From NCBI GenBank assembly GCA_001683735.1, contig LUGG01000003.1, forward strand, positions 2,356,001-2,420,000: DNA of 64,000 nt, in the 5' to 3' direction. This stretch comes from Grifola frondosa (taxonomy: Eukaryota > Basidiomycota > Agaricomycetes > Polyporales > Grifolaceae). Position numbers and translations under genes: made by a program. Below are positions 1-10,852 of the stretch, one piece after another; the stretch's first letter is position 1, and every line of letters starts with the position of its first letter. The notes beneath the pieces are model-generated. The model ran no database searches. It saw only the letters and a list, made by a program, of their open reading frames with translations, and was not told the DNA's origin.

Positions 1-742
1 GCGACTGTTCTATTCCAGTGTGAAGAACGTTCTCAGATTCAATACCCAACGACTGTCACGCCACCGCCTACTTGGGATGCATGCCTGAGACCATCACCAA
101 TGTTCTAGACACTCACATCCCGGCGGATGTTGGTCTGATCCATTTCTACAAAGAGATCCCGCGCTCAGTGAGACACGTACCTGGAGTTGGCTCCGATGTG
201 AAGACCAGTGGTTCAGTATTGATGTCGAAAGAGACCTAAAGAGATCTTGAGGTCAGATGCAATCTCTAGTTGACTGCTAATATACCTCGTCAATTCCATG
301 TGTGTGCACAGACATCAGATTGCGAGTCAAGGGAGTTGCTTATTATCGTCAAGAAGAACGCTGGACAATTTTTGACAATTTGGGGAAGCTATCTCGGAGA
401 CTACGTAAATTAAATACTTATTCAAAATGCCACAGATCGGGCGACGTCGATTCGCTTTAGGCGCCGAAGATGAGCAGAAACGAACGTTGAATACCACCAT
501 CATGCGTGCCATCATGCATGACAAGACAACGCTAGCGAGCGGCGCCCACCCCGACATACTTCACCTATGCCTTAGCCCGGCGTCCCTTGCTTATTACCTT
601 TCTCCTTTGCTCTCACACCGATTGCATCAACTACCAGCAACTCTCGCACGGTCCCTTACCAAATTCTGCAGGCTTTTATAAGTAGTGAATGCTGCTGTGA
701 ACCCAGCCCGTTTCCTTCCCTCTTGCTTGCGTTTAAGGACGG
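1..742. other. No supported gene
   Basis: I see no reading frame with recognisable family features and no convincing chain of splice sites here. An 84-codon open frame at 427-681 on the plus strand has an ordinary composition and no motif, so I do not call it. The last part is presumably the promoter and 5' leader of the membrane protein gene that begins at 743. Confidence 0.5.
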
Positions 743-2728
743 ATGGACGAAGATTTTCAGGTCAAATTGAACGAGACCGTTGGGGCTTCGTTTATTGGCT
801 ATTGTATAGCATTATTGTAAGCGATTTCTTCGCTGTCGTTATACGCGTATGAACGGTGTTTAAACCAGCTTGTATGGCGTTACTACTGCGCAAGTGATTC
901 TGTACCTCAGAAGGAAAAACCACATTCCTTGGCTATTGGGTATCGTGAGTTTATGTGCGATGTTTTACTTCGCACCGACTCACTGACAATCGCTTCGCCT
1001 TTAGGTCATCACTCTTTGGTCAGTATTACGCGTCCACCGCTCTAGGAAGGACTTAGAGAGTGTCTCATTTTCGTGTCGCAATGTCCTATACAGGATCCTA
1101 GACAATGTGCACGTAGCTGGTGTTTCAATCGATATATATACCTACGTTATAACGCGCCACGGCGACATCAAAGATTTCCTAAATCCTTTATGGTGCGTCC
1201 GTGAAGTGCATTCCAATATATTGGTTCAAACGTACCATTGCAGGTCTTTTGGAGTGAGGATGTTATATAAATTCTTGTCGTATATCGAGCTTATCGTCTG
1301 TGGTGTTTATAGTTGGTCGTTATAACCTCGGTCAGTGAAATTACTAGTGCGGCTGTTGCGACTTGATCTCAGACAACTCCGCGATTCCAGGTGATTACAA
1401 ATCTCATAGTTCGATGGTTCGTGAGCCTTACGGGAGCATACGGTTTCGCTGTATTTGACTGCATGTTCTCTGCTCGCAGTGTATATGCATATAGAATATG
1501 GAAATGTAAGTTCCTATGCATCATTCGGCAATCCATAGACTCACTAACAGGTTTTAGTCAGTGGAGGGAATCGTTTTGTGCCTCTACTTGTAGTCAGTAC
1601 TACATGCCTATTAGGGCAAATTACCATCTGACCTGTGTCTTTTCCAGTTTGCACTCTCCATATTCATCCTTGGTTGGTTTCTTGTTACCTTGTGTGAATA
1701 AGTTGATGACGTTGCTGACTACACCTTCAGTGACCGGCCTGCGTGCGTGTAAACCGCTCATGCTTCTTTCGCTCATAGTGTACTGACAGCAATTACCTGT
1801 AGTATTTGCAGCCCACGAGTACGTTAGCGTCTTTTGCCTTTATTCATGCTCTGACAATTATGTCTTAGACTTAGGTTCTCGTCTATGATGAGTAGTGAAT
1901 ATGTATTGGCGGTCCGTGTTTTCACATTGCACGATATAAATCGTCTATTGTGCACTGATGAGATTCTTTTTTCTGCAGTGGAGTCTCTATGCCGCTTATG
2001 GCACTGAGATCGTAGTCGATGTCATTATCACTGTTTCCATGATTATTTCGCTTTGGCGCTTCCGCCCCAATCTCAGGAGGTCGGTTCATTGTGCACATGT
2101 TGTGTATCATGACCTCTCACCTCTACCTCTAGGCCCGAGTATGGCGTGCAAAGTCTCATAATGTATAGCGTAAATACCGGGCTGTTATCAACGTATAGGT
2201 CGCCATTACCTTTACAAAGTAACGGATCACTCATCTGTCTCTACAGGTTATGTGTCGGCTCAAGTCTGCTTACGGTGAGAAACACCCAGCTCTGACCACA
2301 GTTTACGATGGTGCTAATATGCCATAAATCTAGTATATATTTGCTCCCAACACGTTTGCTTTCATCGCCATATACTTTATCCTGAGCAAACGTCAGTGCT
2401 GATTTTTGTTGAGAACGTTGGCACGCTATTGACAAATCATTCGTGTAGTTCATATCAATGCGCTTCTTGGTACTCTCAATGCACAGGCGAGCTTTGCCAG
2501 GAAAGCCAATCAAACCCACGTCGACAACACTGGTATGCCTTGCCTGACTACGGCAATCGTGATTCAAGGCGAGGACTCTATGGCGATCCTATCGACAAGG
2601 GAATTTGAGTCTGCACGTGGGAATGCAGGGGGTAGAGATTCGGGTGAGCATACGTATAGCGCGGGCTCATTAGATTGCTTACCTGACAATTTCTTCCAGA
2701 GATTGCCCTTTTAAATCGCTGTCCGTAA
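743..2728 (+). CDS. Seven-helix integral membrane protein, DUF6534-like, about 11 short exons
   Basis: No single open frame shows this gene; it appears only when introns are removed. The first exons are 743-816, 869-944, 1005-1018 (14 nt), 1094-1192 and one from 1244, with phases that join exactly. The start MDEDFQVKLN leads into a first helix around GASFIGYCIALFLYG, then ITLWILDNVHVAGVS, LNPLWSFGVRMLYKF, NLIVRCVYAYRIWK followed by SGGNR, a helix around ALSIFILGWF, EIVVDVIITVSMIISLW with RFRPNLRR after it, and a last pair ending APNTFAFIAIYFILSK. This order (VYxYRxWxxSGGNR, then a D-rich sixth helix, then a soluble tail beginning LLGTLNAQ) is that of agaricomycete DUF6534 proteins. Their function is unknown; I infer a plasma or endomembrane location. 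Exons in the middle (1290-2250) and the exact tail are less certain. The stop is placed at 2726-2728 after a short final exon. Confidence 0.75.
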
Positions 2729-3650
2729 CTGGACATCTTCAGCGGTCCTTATAGCTATCTCCGGTGTGAGCTTTCTTCGACTGATATGAGATCGCATGCA
2801 AGCACCGCTTGTGTCCAGTCTCTGCCTTCCCTGAACTATAATACATCTCGTGCACGGACAATTGCTACTCACAGTATACCAGATTGCACGATGCACATCA
2901 TTAATTACGAGACGACAAGGCACAGAAATACTTATTGGCTTTGTGAAAAAGTGTCACGTAGTTGCTGAGAAAAGACTCTACCAGACATCATGGTGCAATA
3001 TCTGAAACCCGAAAATACCAGGTCTTGAATGTCTTGAGACGTACACGCCCGTTTCGATGTAAGGTTTGAGCGGTCTTGCCAACGGATATTTTACTAATAT
3101 TGAATTTGATATCATCGGGACCTTCCTGGGAGCCTGTTACGGTATTAAGTATCAAGCCAGCGGAGATCTGCCGCTAATGTTGCCAGGACCTTATTTTTGA
3201 ACATCAGGAGGCTCTGAGTATATAGGATTACATCAATGTCATTCAGTGTATTGCAATAATATTATTGTTGAAGGTCCCATACTCCTCCGCGCTTATTGTC
3301 GGAACTTTTGAAATTGAGTTATTATTATAACTTCGGCATTATAAGTCCCTATAAGGCTCATACTTTCCACGCAGCAATTAGTGATAAGTCCCGCAACTTG
3401 TTCACGCCTGTCCCTTGGCTTCATGAAACTCGGGCTCAAGAATTAAAATCAGTGTCCTGAGACTTTTCCTCCCCCTAAGTAATGTTTTCTGCCTCTTCAA
3501 ACATTTAATTGAACACTCTGAAACTTGATATGTTGCACCAACAAGCCCTTGAGGGTCTACCAAGCATTTCTTGTACATGAGAAGCAAATAATTGGCTAAG
3601 TCAATTTAATGATTTAATGTTCATTAGATTTAAACAGCTCAAAGTAGTAT
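2729..3650. other. No supported gene
   Basis: AT-rich sequence with short frames on both strands only. A 61-codon minus-strand frame at 3402-3587 has no recognisable motif. I see no splice-joined gene and no repeat shared with the rest of the window. Confidence 0.5.
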
Positions 3651-4140
3651 GTGCTCGTGTGGTCTAAAGGTAATGGTGTCGGAGGGATTTGTAGTTTGGA
3701 GTATACAGCGGTCGTGTGTTCGGATCCTCCCTGTAACCTTCAAAGGTATGGTGATGATTATTTTTAATGAATTAACTACGGGCGTCTTCTCGGCTCCCCA
3801 CGGGTTTGACGCTGATAACGAGTTTCACCGCAATATGTAAGTGATTATGGATTATAATCAAATTTTTTTTAATTGCCGACCAATATCTCCGCAAGATTAT
3901 CCGAACAGGTCAGTGAGATATGGGGTCATCATAGACTCGCAAGCCAGTCGTTCCAGCGCGTCGTTCTCCATTCTAGATTAGGCAATTACATGCATTCTCT
4001 TTTAGGAAGTACTACCGAATATAGAAGGGGCGGAGTGCGAAAGGAGAAGACGCGCTATAACGACTGGGCAAATTGGTCGCCCTTTTGCCCGGTGGAGCGT
4101 GAGAGAATTGACTTCGTGAAATCGCGCTTTACATGTTTTA
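3651..4140 (+). mobile_element. Possible SINE-like element with tRNA-like internal promoter
   Basis: A perfect match to the RNA polymerase III A-box consensus (TGGTCTAAAGG, 3660-3670) is followed 58 bp later by a near-consensus B box (GTTCGGATCC, 3718-3727). The flanking sequence does not fold into a proper acceptor or T stem, so this is not a working tRNA gene. The 4062-4130 part, with the words GGGCAAATTGG and GAATTGACTTCGTGAAATC, recurs in inverted orientation at 35233-35300, which marks the stretch as a dispersed repeat. I infer a tRNA-derived SINE or a decayed tRNA captured by a repeat. The ends are approximate. Confidence 0.35.
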
Positions 4141-4203
4141 GGGCGGCCACTTTAGTTCACCTTTTTTTGCCATATATCTCTATTCCAGCACTTAAAATGT
4201 GAG

Positions 4204-4282
4204 AATCAGGTCATGTAAGATACTAAAAACAATGGTGAGGTATAATCAGGTCATATAAGATACTAAAAACAATGGTGAGGTA
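4204..4282 (+). repeat. Two-copy 40-bp tandem duplication
   Basis: The segment beginning AATCAGGTCAT and ending AATGGTGAGGTA occurs at 4204-4242 and again at 4244-4282, differing at one base (G versus A). It lies just beyond the 3' end of the repeat-rich minus-strand gene. Confidence 0.9.
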
Positions 4283-4292
4283 AGAAATAATG

Positions 4293-4916
4293 TCAGTGAG
4301 GTGGTGGTGGAAGTTGATAGTGATGGAACTCGAGGGGCACTGGAGACGAGGACTCAGGATGACCCGATAGCTGCGAGGCTGGAACCTGTGACGGTCCTGG
4401 TATTGGGTATGTCCATGGCACATGTGCAGAAGGACCGGTCAAATGTGATGGCAAAGTTGGGTCGCTCGATGATGGCGGTGAAGGTGGAACATGGAGGTAG
4501 GGTGAAGACAGTGCATGCATATGATGTAAATGTGGTGCGTGTATGTATGGTGAAGGCGGTGCGTGGACATATGGGGAAGGCGGCGCGTGGACGTATGAGA
4601 AAGGCGGCGCATGAACGTATGAAGGCGGCGTATGGACATACCAGGCCATGCTGTCAGTTTGATACATAATACTACTGTCATAATACATAAGGCTCGATAC
4701 ATCAACAACTGTATTTACCATTCTTTCTGCACAATATATTGCTCCGTGGGTCCATTTATAGTATGCTCGGGCCTGGCATCCGCTCAGCAATCCGGGGTTC
4801 GCTGCCAGCGGCACTTCGGCATTTTGACACTTCGCCAGCTTGCACCGGATTAGCGCCTCATCACTCCGGCCATCGTCTCCCACGGCCAGGACGGTGCTCT
4901 CGTCGCTGTCTGCCAT
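4293..4916 (-). CDS. Hypothetical protein with Tyr-Val-His-Ala-Pro-Pro repeats
   Basis: An open frame of 207 codons starting MADSDEST. Residues 1-75 are ordinary and have four or five cysteines. From about residue 95 the protein becomes a degenerate tandem repeat of 8-9 residues (YVHAPPSP, YIHAPHLH, YLHVPPSP), then a Pro/Ser-rich tail ending PLEFHHYQLPPPPH. I do not recognise a family. The open frame continues upstream of this methionine, so an earlier start or upstream exon is possible, but the ATG at 4916 follows a change in composition and begins an acidic N-terminus. Related repeat-coding sequence lies at 34590-34700. The repeat resembles extensible wall-type or low-complexity proteins, but that is only an analogy. 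Confidence 0.4.
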   Translation of the reverse strand: MADSDESTVLAVGDDGRSDEALIRCKLAKCQNAEVPLAANPGLLSGCQARAYYKWTHGAIYCAERMVNTVVDVSSLMYYDSSIMYQTDSMAWYVHTPPSYVHAPPFSYVHAPPSPYVHAPPSPYIHAPHLHHMHALSSPYLHVPPSPPSSSDPTLPSHLTGPSAHVPWTYPIPGPSQVPASQLSGHPESSSPVPLEFHHYQLPPPPH

Positions 4917-5002
4917 GGTGAGCAGACCACTACTTGTTTTGGTTCCAATCCTGGCGCTTATGATATAGAGCTGCCGATTTGCCGTAACGTTTTTGTTATG
5001 GC

Positions 5003-5092
5003 GGTGTTTGAAACACTTTGAGAAGCATTCGAGCGTTGAGATTGGTTGTGGTGGTGTTTGAAACACTTCAAAAGTGTTCGAGCGTTGGGATT
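5003..5092 (+). repeat. Two 50-bp repeats with a GTGTTTGAAACAC palindrome
   Basis: GGTGTTTGAAACACTT occurs at 5003-5018 and 5053-5068, each followed within 30 bp by a shared word (TTCGAGCGTTG). The core GTGTTTGAAACAC is nearly self-complementary. It lies upstream of the minus-strand HAPP-repeat frame, so it could belong to that gene's 5' region. Confidence 0.7.
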
Positions 5093-5439
5093 GTAGGCGC
5101 TCTCCTTATGTTATTATTTTTCTCCAGTGCAATCAATTCCTCCGAGCATACCTTTTTTTTTTGCTCCGTCCCGCTATTTGTGATGAATACAAGAGGATGC
5201 CCGGATTTTACATGCACAGATTGTGTACTTCTATCTTTCGCTCATTCGTGTTTATTTCCATGCATTAAGGACACTAACATGTCTACTTCCAATGAAACGA
5301 AATTCATTACAAGAACCTGTACTTATAAATTGTGTGTTTGAAGTTTCGGTCGCATTCCTTACGTCGCATTCCTCATGTCACGTTTCTTATGTGCATAAGT
5401 TTCAAATTCTCGCAGCGCGCAGGGAAAAAACATATGACG

Positions 5440-5520
5440 AGTGTGACATATAATGAGTGTGACATACGACGGGTACAACATACGACATACGAAGAGTGCG
5501 ACATATTGAGAAAGAAAGTG
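5440..5520 (+). repeat. Short degenerate GACATAYGA repeats
   Basis: Within 80 bp the word GACATA followed by a GAGTG or CGA variant occurs about five times (for example GTGTGACATATAATGAG, GTGTGACATACGACGGG). This is a small degenerate microsatellite; no gene is apparent between 5100 and 5620. Confidence 0.6.
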
Positions 5521-5623
5521 GCATAGTGGCATCATATGAAGAATGTACGGGATCAGGACTTATCAATTTATATCTGATACGAAGAACGCTGCGGCGTACG
5601 AAGAATTGTGCAAAAATATCGAT

Positions 5624-8369
5624 TTATGTGCGAGCTCTCTTTGAGGCCCTATATATCAAAATAAGCATAAAAGCTACGGGAAGAAAGAAAATGGTGCACC
5701 TCCCGCTATCGCCATCAGCAGACCGTTTCGATGAGGGTTCTGCGGCAATTAGAGATTTAAGCGACTCACGCACATCCCGCACGGCAAGAGGCCAGTCACT
5801 CGAATCTTTGGCAGCACCACCCCACCAAGCCAACCCAATCATGACGAGAACAAAGCCGGTGACCCCTCCCTTCCTTAAAGAGCCCCATGATCCTCCCGCG
5901 TGTTCACTGGAACTGGTAGCGTCGTCCCGGCAGACTTCCGCCAAGTTGGCTGTATGGCCATCCACCACGTCAGCCACTCTGCTCCAAAGGCCGCTGGATC
6001 TGGGATTTCTGGGATCATCTCCAGCTTACGGCGAGCATTGATCCAAGCGCTAAGCACGTGAGGGCGAGATTTTGAACTGGGTAAGCAACCAACGTAGCTG
6101 GGGGGGAACTTCGATTTGAACAACCACCATAATTGTACACATTCCATCCATTCAGCGCCGAGATGCTCCATAGAGAGATAATCTTGAGCACTCTTGAGCC
6201 AAAGACCTGCCTCAGAAGTCGGGTTGCTTGCTGCTCGGGTCACTTTTGTCGGAGACGGCGTTGCATCAGGTCGTTTCGGCGCTTTGATAACACGTTTGGG
6301 ACGGGCCTCTGCGATGGATGTCGGTTTGGGGATTATAGCTGAGCTATCCACAGGGGATGTAGGTGGTGGCGCAGGCGGCATTTCGGGCTCGAGAGTACGT
6401 GAGGCCGCCTCAGTTGGACCTGGAGTCTGCACCAGAGGTGTCTGAGGGGATGAGTTTTCCTCATTCGGAACTGGCGGTTCCAGTTCGGGAGTCACCGCGG
6501 GGACGCTTCGCTGTGAAGACAAGGTTGCGGGACTCTGTTCGGGAAGCTGTTGACTCACGGAAGTCTCGGTGGGAGATGTCATTCGCTCTTCGGGAGACGG
6601 CATGCCCTGCTCAAGAGTCGCCGTCCTGTTCTCTTCCAGAGACGGTGATCCCTGAACAGCGCTCATCCTGGAGGATGGCGCTGTAGTTGAATCATTCACC
6701 GCTGTGAAAGACGATGTCGGCGATGATTCTGGCTCGGGGGGGGAATCGCAGTCGTTGTGGACGGCGTCTCGGTGGTATCCGGATTCTGCATGAGGTGTGT
6801 GGATGGGGATGAGATTTCCTGTTCCAGAAGCGATTGTCGCATCTCAGCAGTCGCCGGGGAGGTTCTCAGTTGGGAAGGCAAAGCGGGTGCATGCATCAAA
6901 GTAGAAGACGTTCCCAAATTGGGGATGGAAGCGCTGGGGGAGGAGATACTCTAGGTTCGGGAGAGGAGCGCGGAGAAACCGAGCCGGATGACTGACGAAT
7001 GGTGAAGAGCAGAGGGGGTGCCACACCACCAACAATGTCCAAAGGAAGCCCGTTCGTGCCAGTTTGAGCCATAGAGTTTAACGGAGATGGATTGATGGCA
7101 CGAACACCCGTCAACATGTCCGATGATGGGGTAAGGATCGAGGGCACTTGCAAGTGCGTGGCAGGCTCCGTTGTACGCGGGGGAACTGCGGATCTGATTG
7201 GTGGATATTGACCACTGATGTCAACCGACACGAGAGGGATTGATGAAGATTGCGCCTGCGGTACTGAGGGCAACACACGCTGCAGCTGAATTTCCGGAGC
7301 TGGTGGGCTGGCGTCAATACAATTCACCTAGGCATGATGCTCAATGTCACTTACGAAATGCGTCATCGGCAAAAGCCCCAAATAGCGGAACCATCACCGT
7401 TCGGAACTTGGGTGTTGATTGGCTGAACGTGAGCCCATGTTTATTCAGCCCGATATGGACTCTGTATAATCATTTAGATCTCGACAGATGTAAATAATAG
7501 AAGACTTACGAAAACGATCGTATCTTACCGCCTTCTACAGGCGACGGGCCAACTCCAATAGCGGACCAACACCAACCTGTCTTGCAGCCGAGTTCGGTAA
7601 AAAATTGATGCACGATGCCAGGAGCCTCGTCTATTGCCCTAGATCATTGTGAGCAAGCATGGGAAGCTCATTATCCGAGAGAACATACTGTTGTATCAAT
7701 GCGGGAGAGGATTTTTTCATCCCGGTGATCTCCAAATCCTCATCATCGTCATCCTCAGGCTTCGCGGACTTTACCATCTGAAGATGAGCCACCTCCGCTT
7801 CGATCTCTTCCAAAATGCTCTTAGCCTCGTTTGCGTAAATTTCACGGTAATCCGGCGAATCAGAGTAAACTTCTTGCCCTTGCTGAGAGTCTTTCCAAGA
7901 CAAGCCTTATCCACATGAGGTTTCACGCGCTCTTGGTAGTAGCGCGTGGAGTACACCTCCGTGGCCGTAAGGGTGCGGTGTTTCTTAGCTTTCGTAGATA
8001 GCGCGGCGGCAAGAGGCTTCGTCCGAGTCGCCTGTCGGGCCTTTGGATTATGATGGTTAGCGAACCACTCCTTCAAGCACTGCAGAACACGATGAATACA
8101 TGAGGATCATCACATGTGCAATTACGGCAGGACCATTCACCTTAGTACGGGCCTTGACCGCCGCACCCAGCTCATTTTTTTGTTCTTCCGTCAATTCTCC
8201 AACATCTGTACCAAACAGCTTCGCACTTTCAGGGAAAGCGATGAACCACTCCCGGGTGAGATTCGTCCAGAACTTCGGTAACGTGCCGTGCTTCTGATGG
8301 TGCAGGAATTGTTCAGATTGTCCATGTAGCCTCGAGTTCAGTATCAGTAGCCCAGGATCGCGGTGCCAT
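5624..8369 (-). CDS. Transposon-associated Trp-rich protein of Agaricomycetes (frame broken)
   Basis: Starts MAPRSWATDTELE at 8369, then FLHHQKHGTLPKFWTNL, EWFANHHNPKAR, the motif EVYSTRYYQERVKP, an acidic helix with PEDDDDEDLE, and GCKTGWCWSAIGVGPSP. Later come long Pro/Ser/Thr-rich stretches with RPKRVIKAPKRPD, then EWLTWWMAIQPTWRK and a C-terminal WGSLRKGGVTGFVLV with AWWGGAAKDSSDWPLAVRDV. This order of blocks is that of a widespread agaricomycete hypothetical protein that I know from transposon-rich regions; its function is not known. It is read from several exons. At least three points (near 8330, 7830 and 5940) need one extra or one fewer base to stay in frame, the last in a G run. It could be a pseudogene or a gene damaged by sequencing error. 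It is divergent from the gene at 8593. Confidence 0.55.
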
Positions 8370-8592
8370 GGTCAGATGGTATACAGCAGAGTCAGAGAAA
8401 TGTGTATATTGTGAAACCATTTTCACGACTGAGGAGCGAGAAAGTGGAATCGCTCAACCTAACAAGGGGAATGATCGAGGAAGCATCTTTGACTCGATCT
8501 GGTAATCAAGGTGAGCACTTATGAGCATGATCCTTTAAATGCTCTCCTGCTCGGTTGGTTTGAGGTAGGATCAATCGTTCATTCGCTTCAGC

Positions 8593-9462
8593 ATGGCTCA
8601 CTCCAACAATGACAGCGCCACGGCTGGAGAGTCGTCTTCCGACGGCTCTCCTACCTTTACGCTGTCTCAACTCACGGACGCTCTCGAGCTGATCATCCAT
8701 GATCAGGCTGCCAGGCGTCGCACTCGCAACCGTAAGTCATTGTTCACTCCCCGGACCACAATACTCATGTTCACCTTCAGCGAGCACCCGTGCGAAAACC
8801 ACATCCGGTGCCCATGATACGACGGATTCCTCCACTACGTCTCTCAGCGCTTCCCAGGCGGATGCAGTGTCTACCGAACAGTCTGCAGACAGGCTTGCCA
8901 TGCCTCCCGATGCATCCCCTCACGATAGCCCCCTCCGTTGGAGCCGCTGCCCTATGACAACCTTCGTCGTTACATGATGGCTGCTTCGAACGTCGCCTGC
9001 TGTCCTCGTCACGGCCCTCCCCCTTACCCTTCTAGTTCTGAGAGCGATAATACGGCCAACACTACAGCTTCTACGCACACCCCTACAGCCACTTCTGTGA
9101 ACGTGCAAGGCCCCACTGCAATCCTCACTGCCGTCTCGGCTATCCCTGCTGTTGCAGCGGGAGGATGTCAGGGTCACGTTCTTCCTACCGGCTCTTTTGG
9201 TCTCGCTTCAGGCCCGGCCACTCCGGCCACTGCAGAGCGTTGGTATGCTGTGATCTCCGGTCGTGCCGTTGGCGTCTTTGAGGGGTGGTATGTAACTTTC
9301 CCTTCATCCCTCCGTGCTGAGTTGACTCTGCGCAGGCACAATGTCAGTCCCCTTGTGACCGGAGTCAGCTTCGCTGTGTTTCAGCGTTACACCTCCCGTG
9401 CGGCTGCCCTAGCTGCTTTCAGTGCTGCCCTAGCTGCCGGCACTGTCACAGTTCTGCCGTGA
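8593..9462 (+). CDS. Caulimovirus-viroplasmin (RNase H1 N-terminal)-like domain protein
   Basis: Exons 8593-8731 and 8781-9462, joined at a phase-1 intron, give about 273 residues if one base is restored in the C5 run at 8929-8933. The N-terminal half is Ser/Thr-rich and low complexity. The C-terminal 60 residues (WYAVISGRAVGVFEGWY, then PLVTGVSFAVFQRYTSR, AALAAFSAAL) match the small domain that binds RNA-DNA hybrid or dsRNA in eukaryotic RNase H1 and in caulimovirus inclusion proteins. The pattern is W/YYAVxxGRxxGVF..W...VxGxSxAxFxxFxSxxEAxxxF. No RNase H catalytic domain follows. Such free-standing domains are common in mushroom genomes near transposons; a role in nucleic-acid binding is inferred. 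Confidence 0.6.
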
Positions 9463-9694
9463 GGGAGTTGAATGGGATTGCGGCGTCATTATATCTCGAA
9501 CACTTGTATAGCTTGCAGAGTAGTAGTCTGTCGTCTGCTGTCGCATAGTCTCGTTAGTCTGCATTACGCGCCACTTCTTGGTCTTGAAATAGATTGTTCT
9601 TGCGCTCCTTTGCTGTGCAAATCGGAACCCATGATGTCGGCAAGAATTATGATGTTTGTGTTGATGCAACTCGCACTTGTCTCTTCCCAACTCC

Positions 9695-10381
9695 ATGGGC
9701 CGGCGCGCTAAGTACCTCACCCTAGAGGCTCGTGCAGAAGCAGCCAAGGCGACGAAATTGAAATACAAACAGAGTGTAAAGTAAGCAAAATGCCTGGCTA
9801 TTGGTCCAAGCTAAAACATGCTACAGAGCGAGTCGAGCAGCCTACAATCGCAAGGAGCACCAATCGCGCTGCGCATTACAGCGTAGTCCTTTCTGTTCCC
9901 TTCGTCAACCTAACATCCCTCCACCCGTCCTGCGACTTGCTTGCCTCCCTGCCTACATATGTGGCATAAACTGGAAGGGGATTCCAACGCTCGGTATCTG
10001 GAAGGAACCATATGTATTTAGCAAGCCCGAAGAAGCATCCGCGGTGGGAGAGGAGACAACGAATGGAGGGGACTACTTAATGGATCACAATTCCTCTCCA
10101 TGGTGGACTGGGGTGGCAAACGACAGTCTCGGGTCGACGAAGAGAACACGGCAGCTCTTGCTGAAGAGATTGAAAAGGAGATTGGTGAGTGGTTGCAGGC
10201 ATGGGAGGAGACGAAGAAGCTGAGGGATGGTAGCGTTGAGGCGCGTGTGGCATTAGAATGGGCCGCAAAGATCATATGCACATTAGTTATAGAGGCAGAG
10301 TTGATACACAGTGGTAGGGAGAAGTATATGGAGAGATACAACCAAGAACTTCTACCCTGGATGAGTATGAATATCATTTGA
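9695..10381 (+). CDS. Small basic-N-terminus protein of transposon-rich regions (frame change inside)
   Basis: Starts MGRRAKYLTLEARAEAAKA and continues after a 46-bp intron (9781-9826, GTAAGC donor) as ASRAAYNRKEHQSR. This basic, helix-prone N-terminus (GRRxKYLTxExR, RAAYNRK) is a recurrent agaricomycete motif that looks like a bZIP-type basic region or an HMG-like tail; I cannot assign a function. The C-terminal part (EEIEKEIGEWLQAWEETKK, VIEAELIHSGREKYMERY) is in another frame beginning about 10100, so either an unrecognised intron or an indel lies between 10000 and 10120. It shares the plus strand with the viroplasmin-like gene upstream, 233 bp away. Confidence 0.45.
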
Positions 10382-10792
10382 TGTTGGCACCTGGAGCTTC
10401 TGCGTTGTGAGACCAGATTATCATGTTGTGCACAACCAAGCAATACAAGCACGTACATAAGACGCTGTATGATCGTCAGCCACTTGAAGGTAACTGAAGC
10501 GCTCTCAGTTAACGCAACCGCATTCAAACCATTGTGACCTATGATGGCCGTTCATGTCAGTACGATAACGGTGTCGCTCGAGTTACTATGTCAGATGAGA
10601 TATACCAGATCACGATTACTCTTCAGCATTATTTGTTAGACATTATTTGATGAATATTGCGAGTTCAGCATTTGAGGGCGACACTTATTCGTGATGTGAT
10701 TGGCTCCAACCAATAACCCTAATCGACGACCGATAAACTCGGAAGTGACGCGTCGTGTATAAGTCACATGATAGCATGCTTAACAGTCTTTT
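10382..10792. other. No supported gene
   Basis: Intergenic sequence without a recognisable reading frame on either strand. Confidence 0.5.
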
Positions 10793-10852
10793 ACAAGCTC
10801 GTACGATATCAGACGATATCTCTAGTTAAAAATAGATATCGTACGAGCTTGT
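10793..10852. repeat. Perfect 18-bp inverted repeat (hairpin), 24-bp loop
   Basis: ACAAGCTCGTACGATATC at 10793-10810 is followed by its exact reverse complement at 10835-10852. The loop also contains another GATATC. It lies between two mobile regions and outside any gene. It could be the fold-back end of a small element, a cruciform or a binding site. Confidence 0.85.

Noticed and set aside
1391..1786. 131-codon plus-strand frame with hydrophobic stretches
   Set aside because: It spans introns of the seven-helix gene; only pieces (VITNLIV, and VYAYRIWK in the next exon) belong to the protein.
3651..3735. A functional tRNA gene
   Set aside because: Boxes A and B are present but acceptor, anticodon and T stems do not pair.
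4301..4669. Plus-strand Met/Arg/Gly-rich frame
   Set aside because: Antisense image of the HAPPSPY repeat gene.
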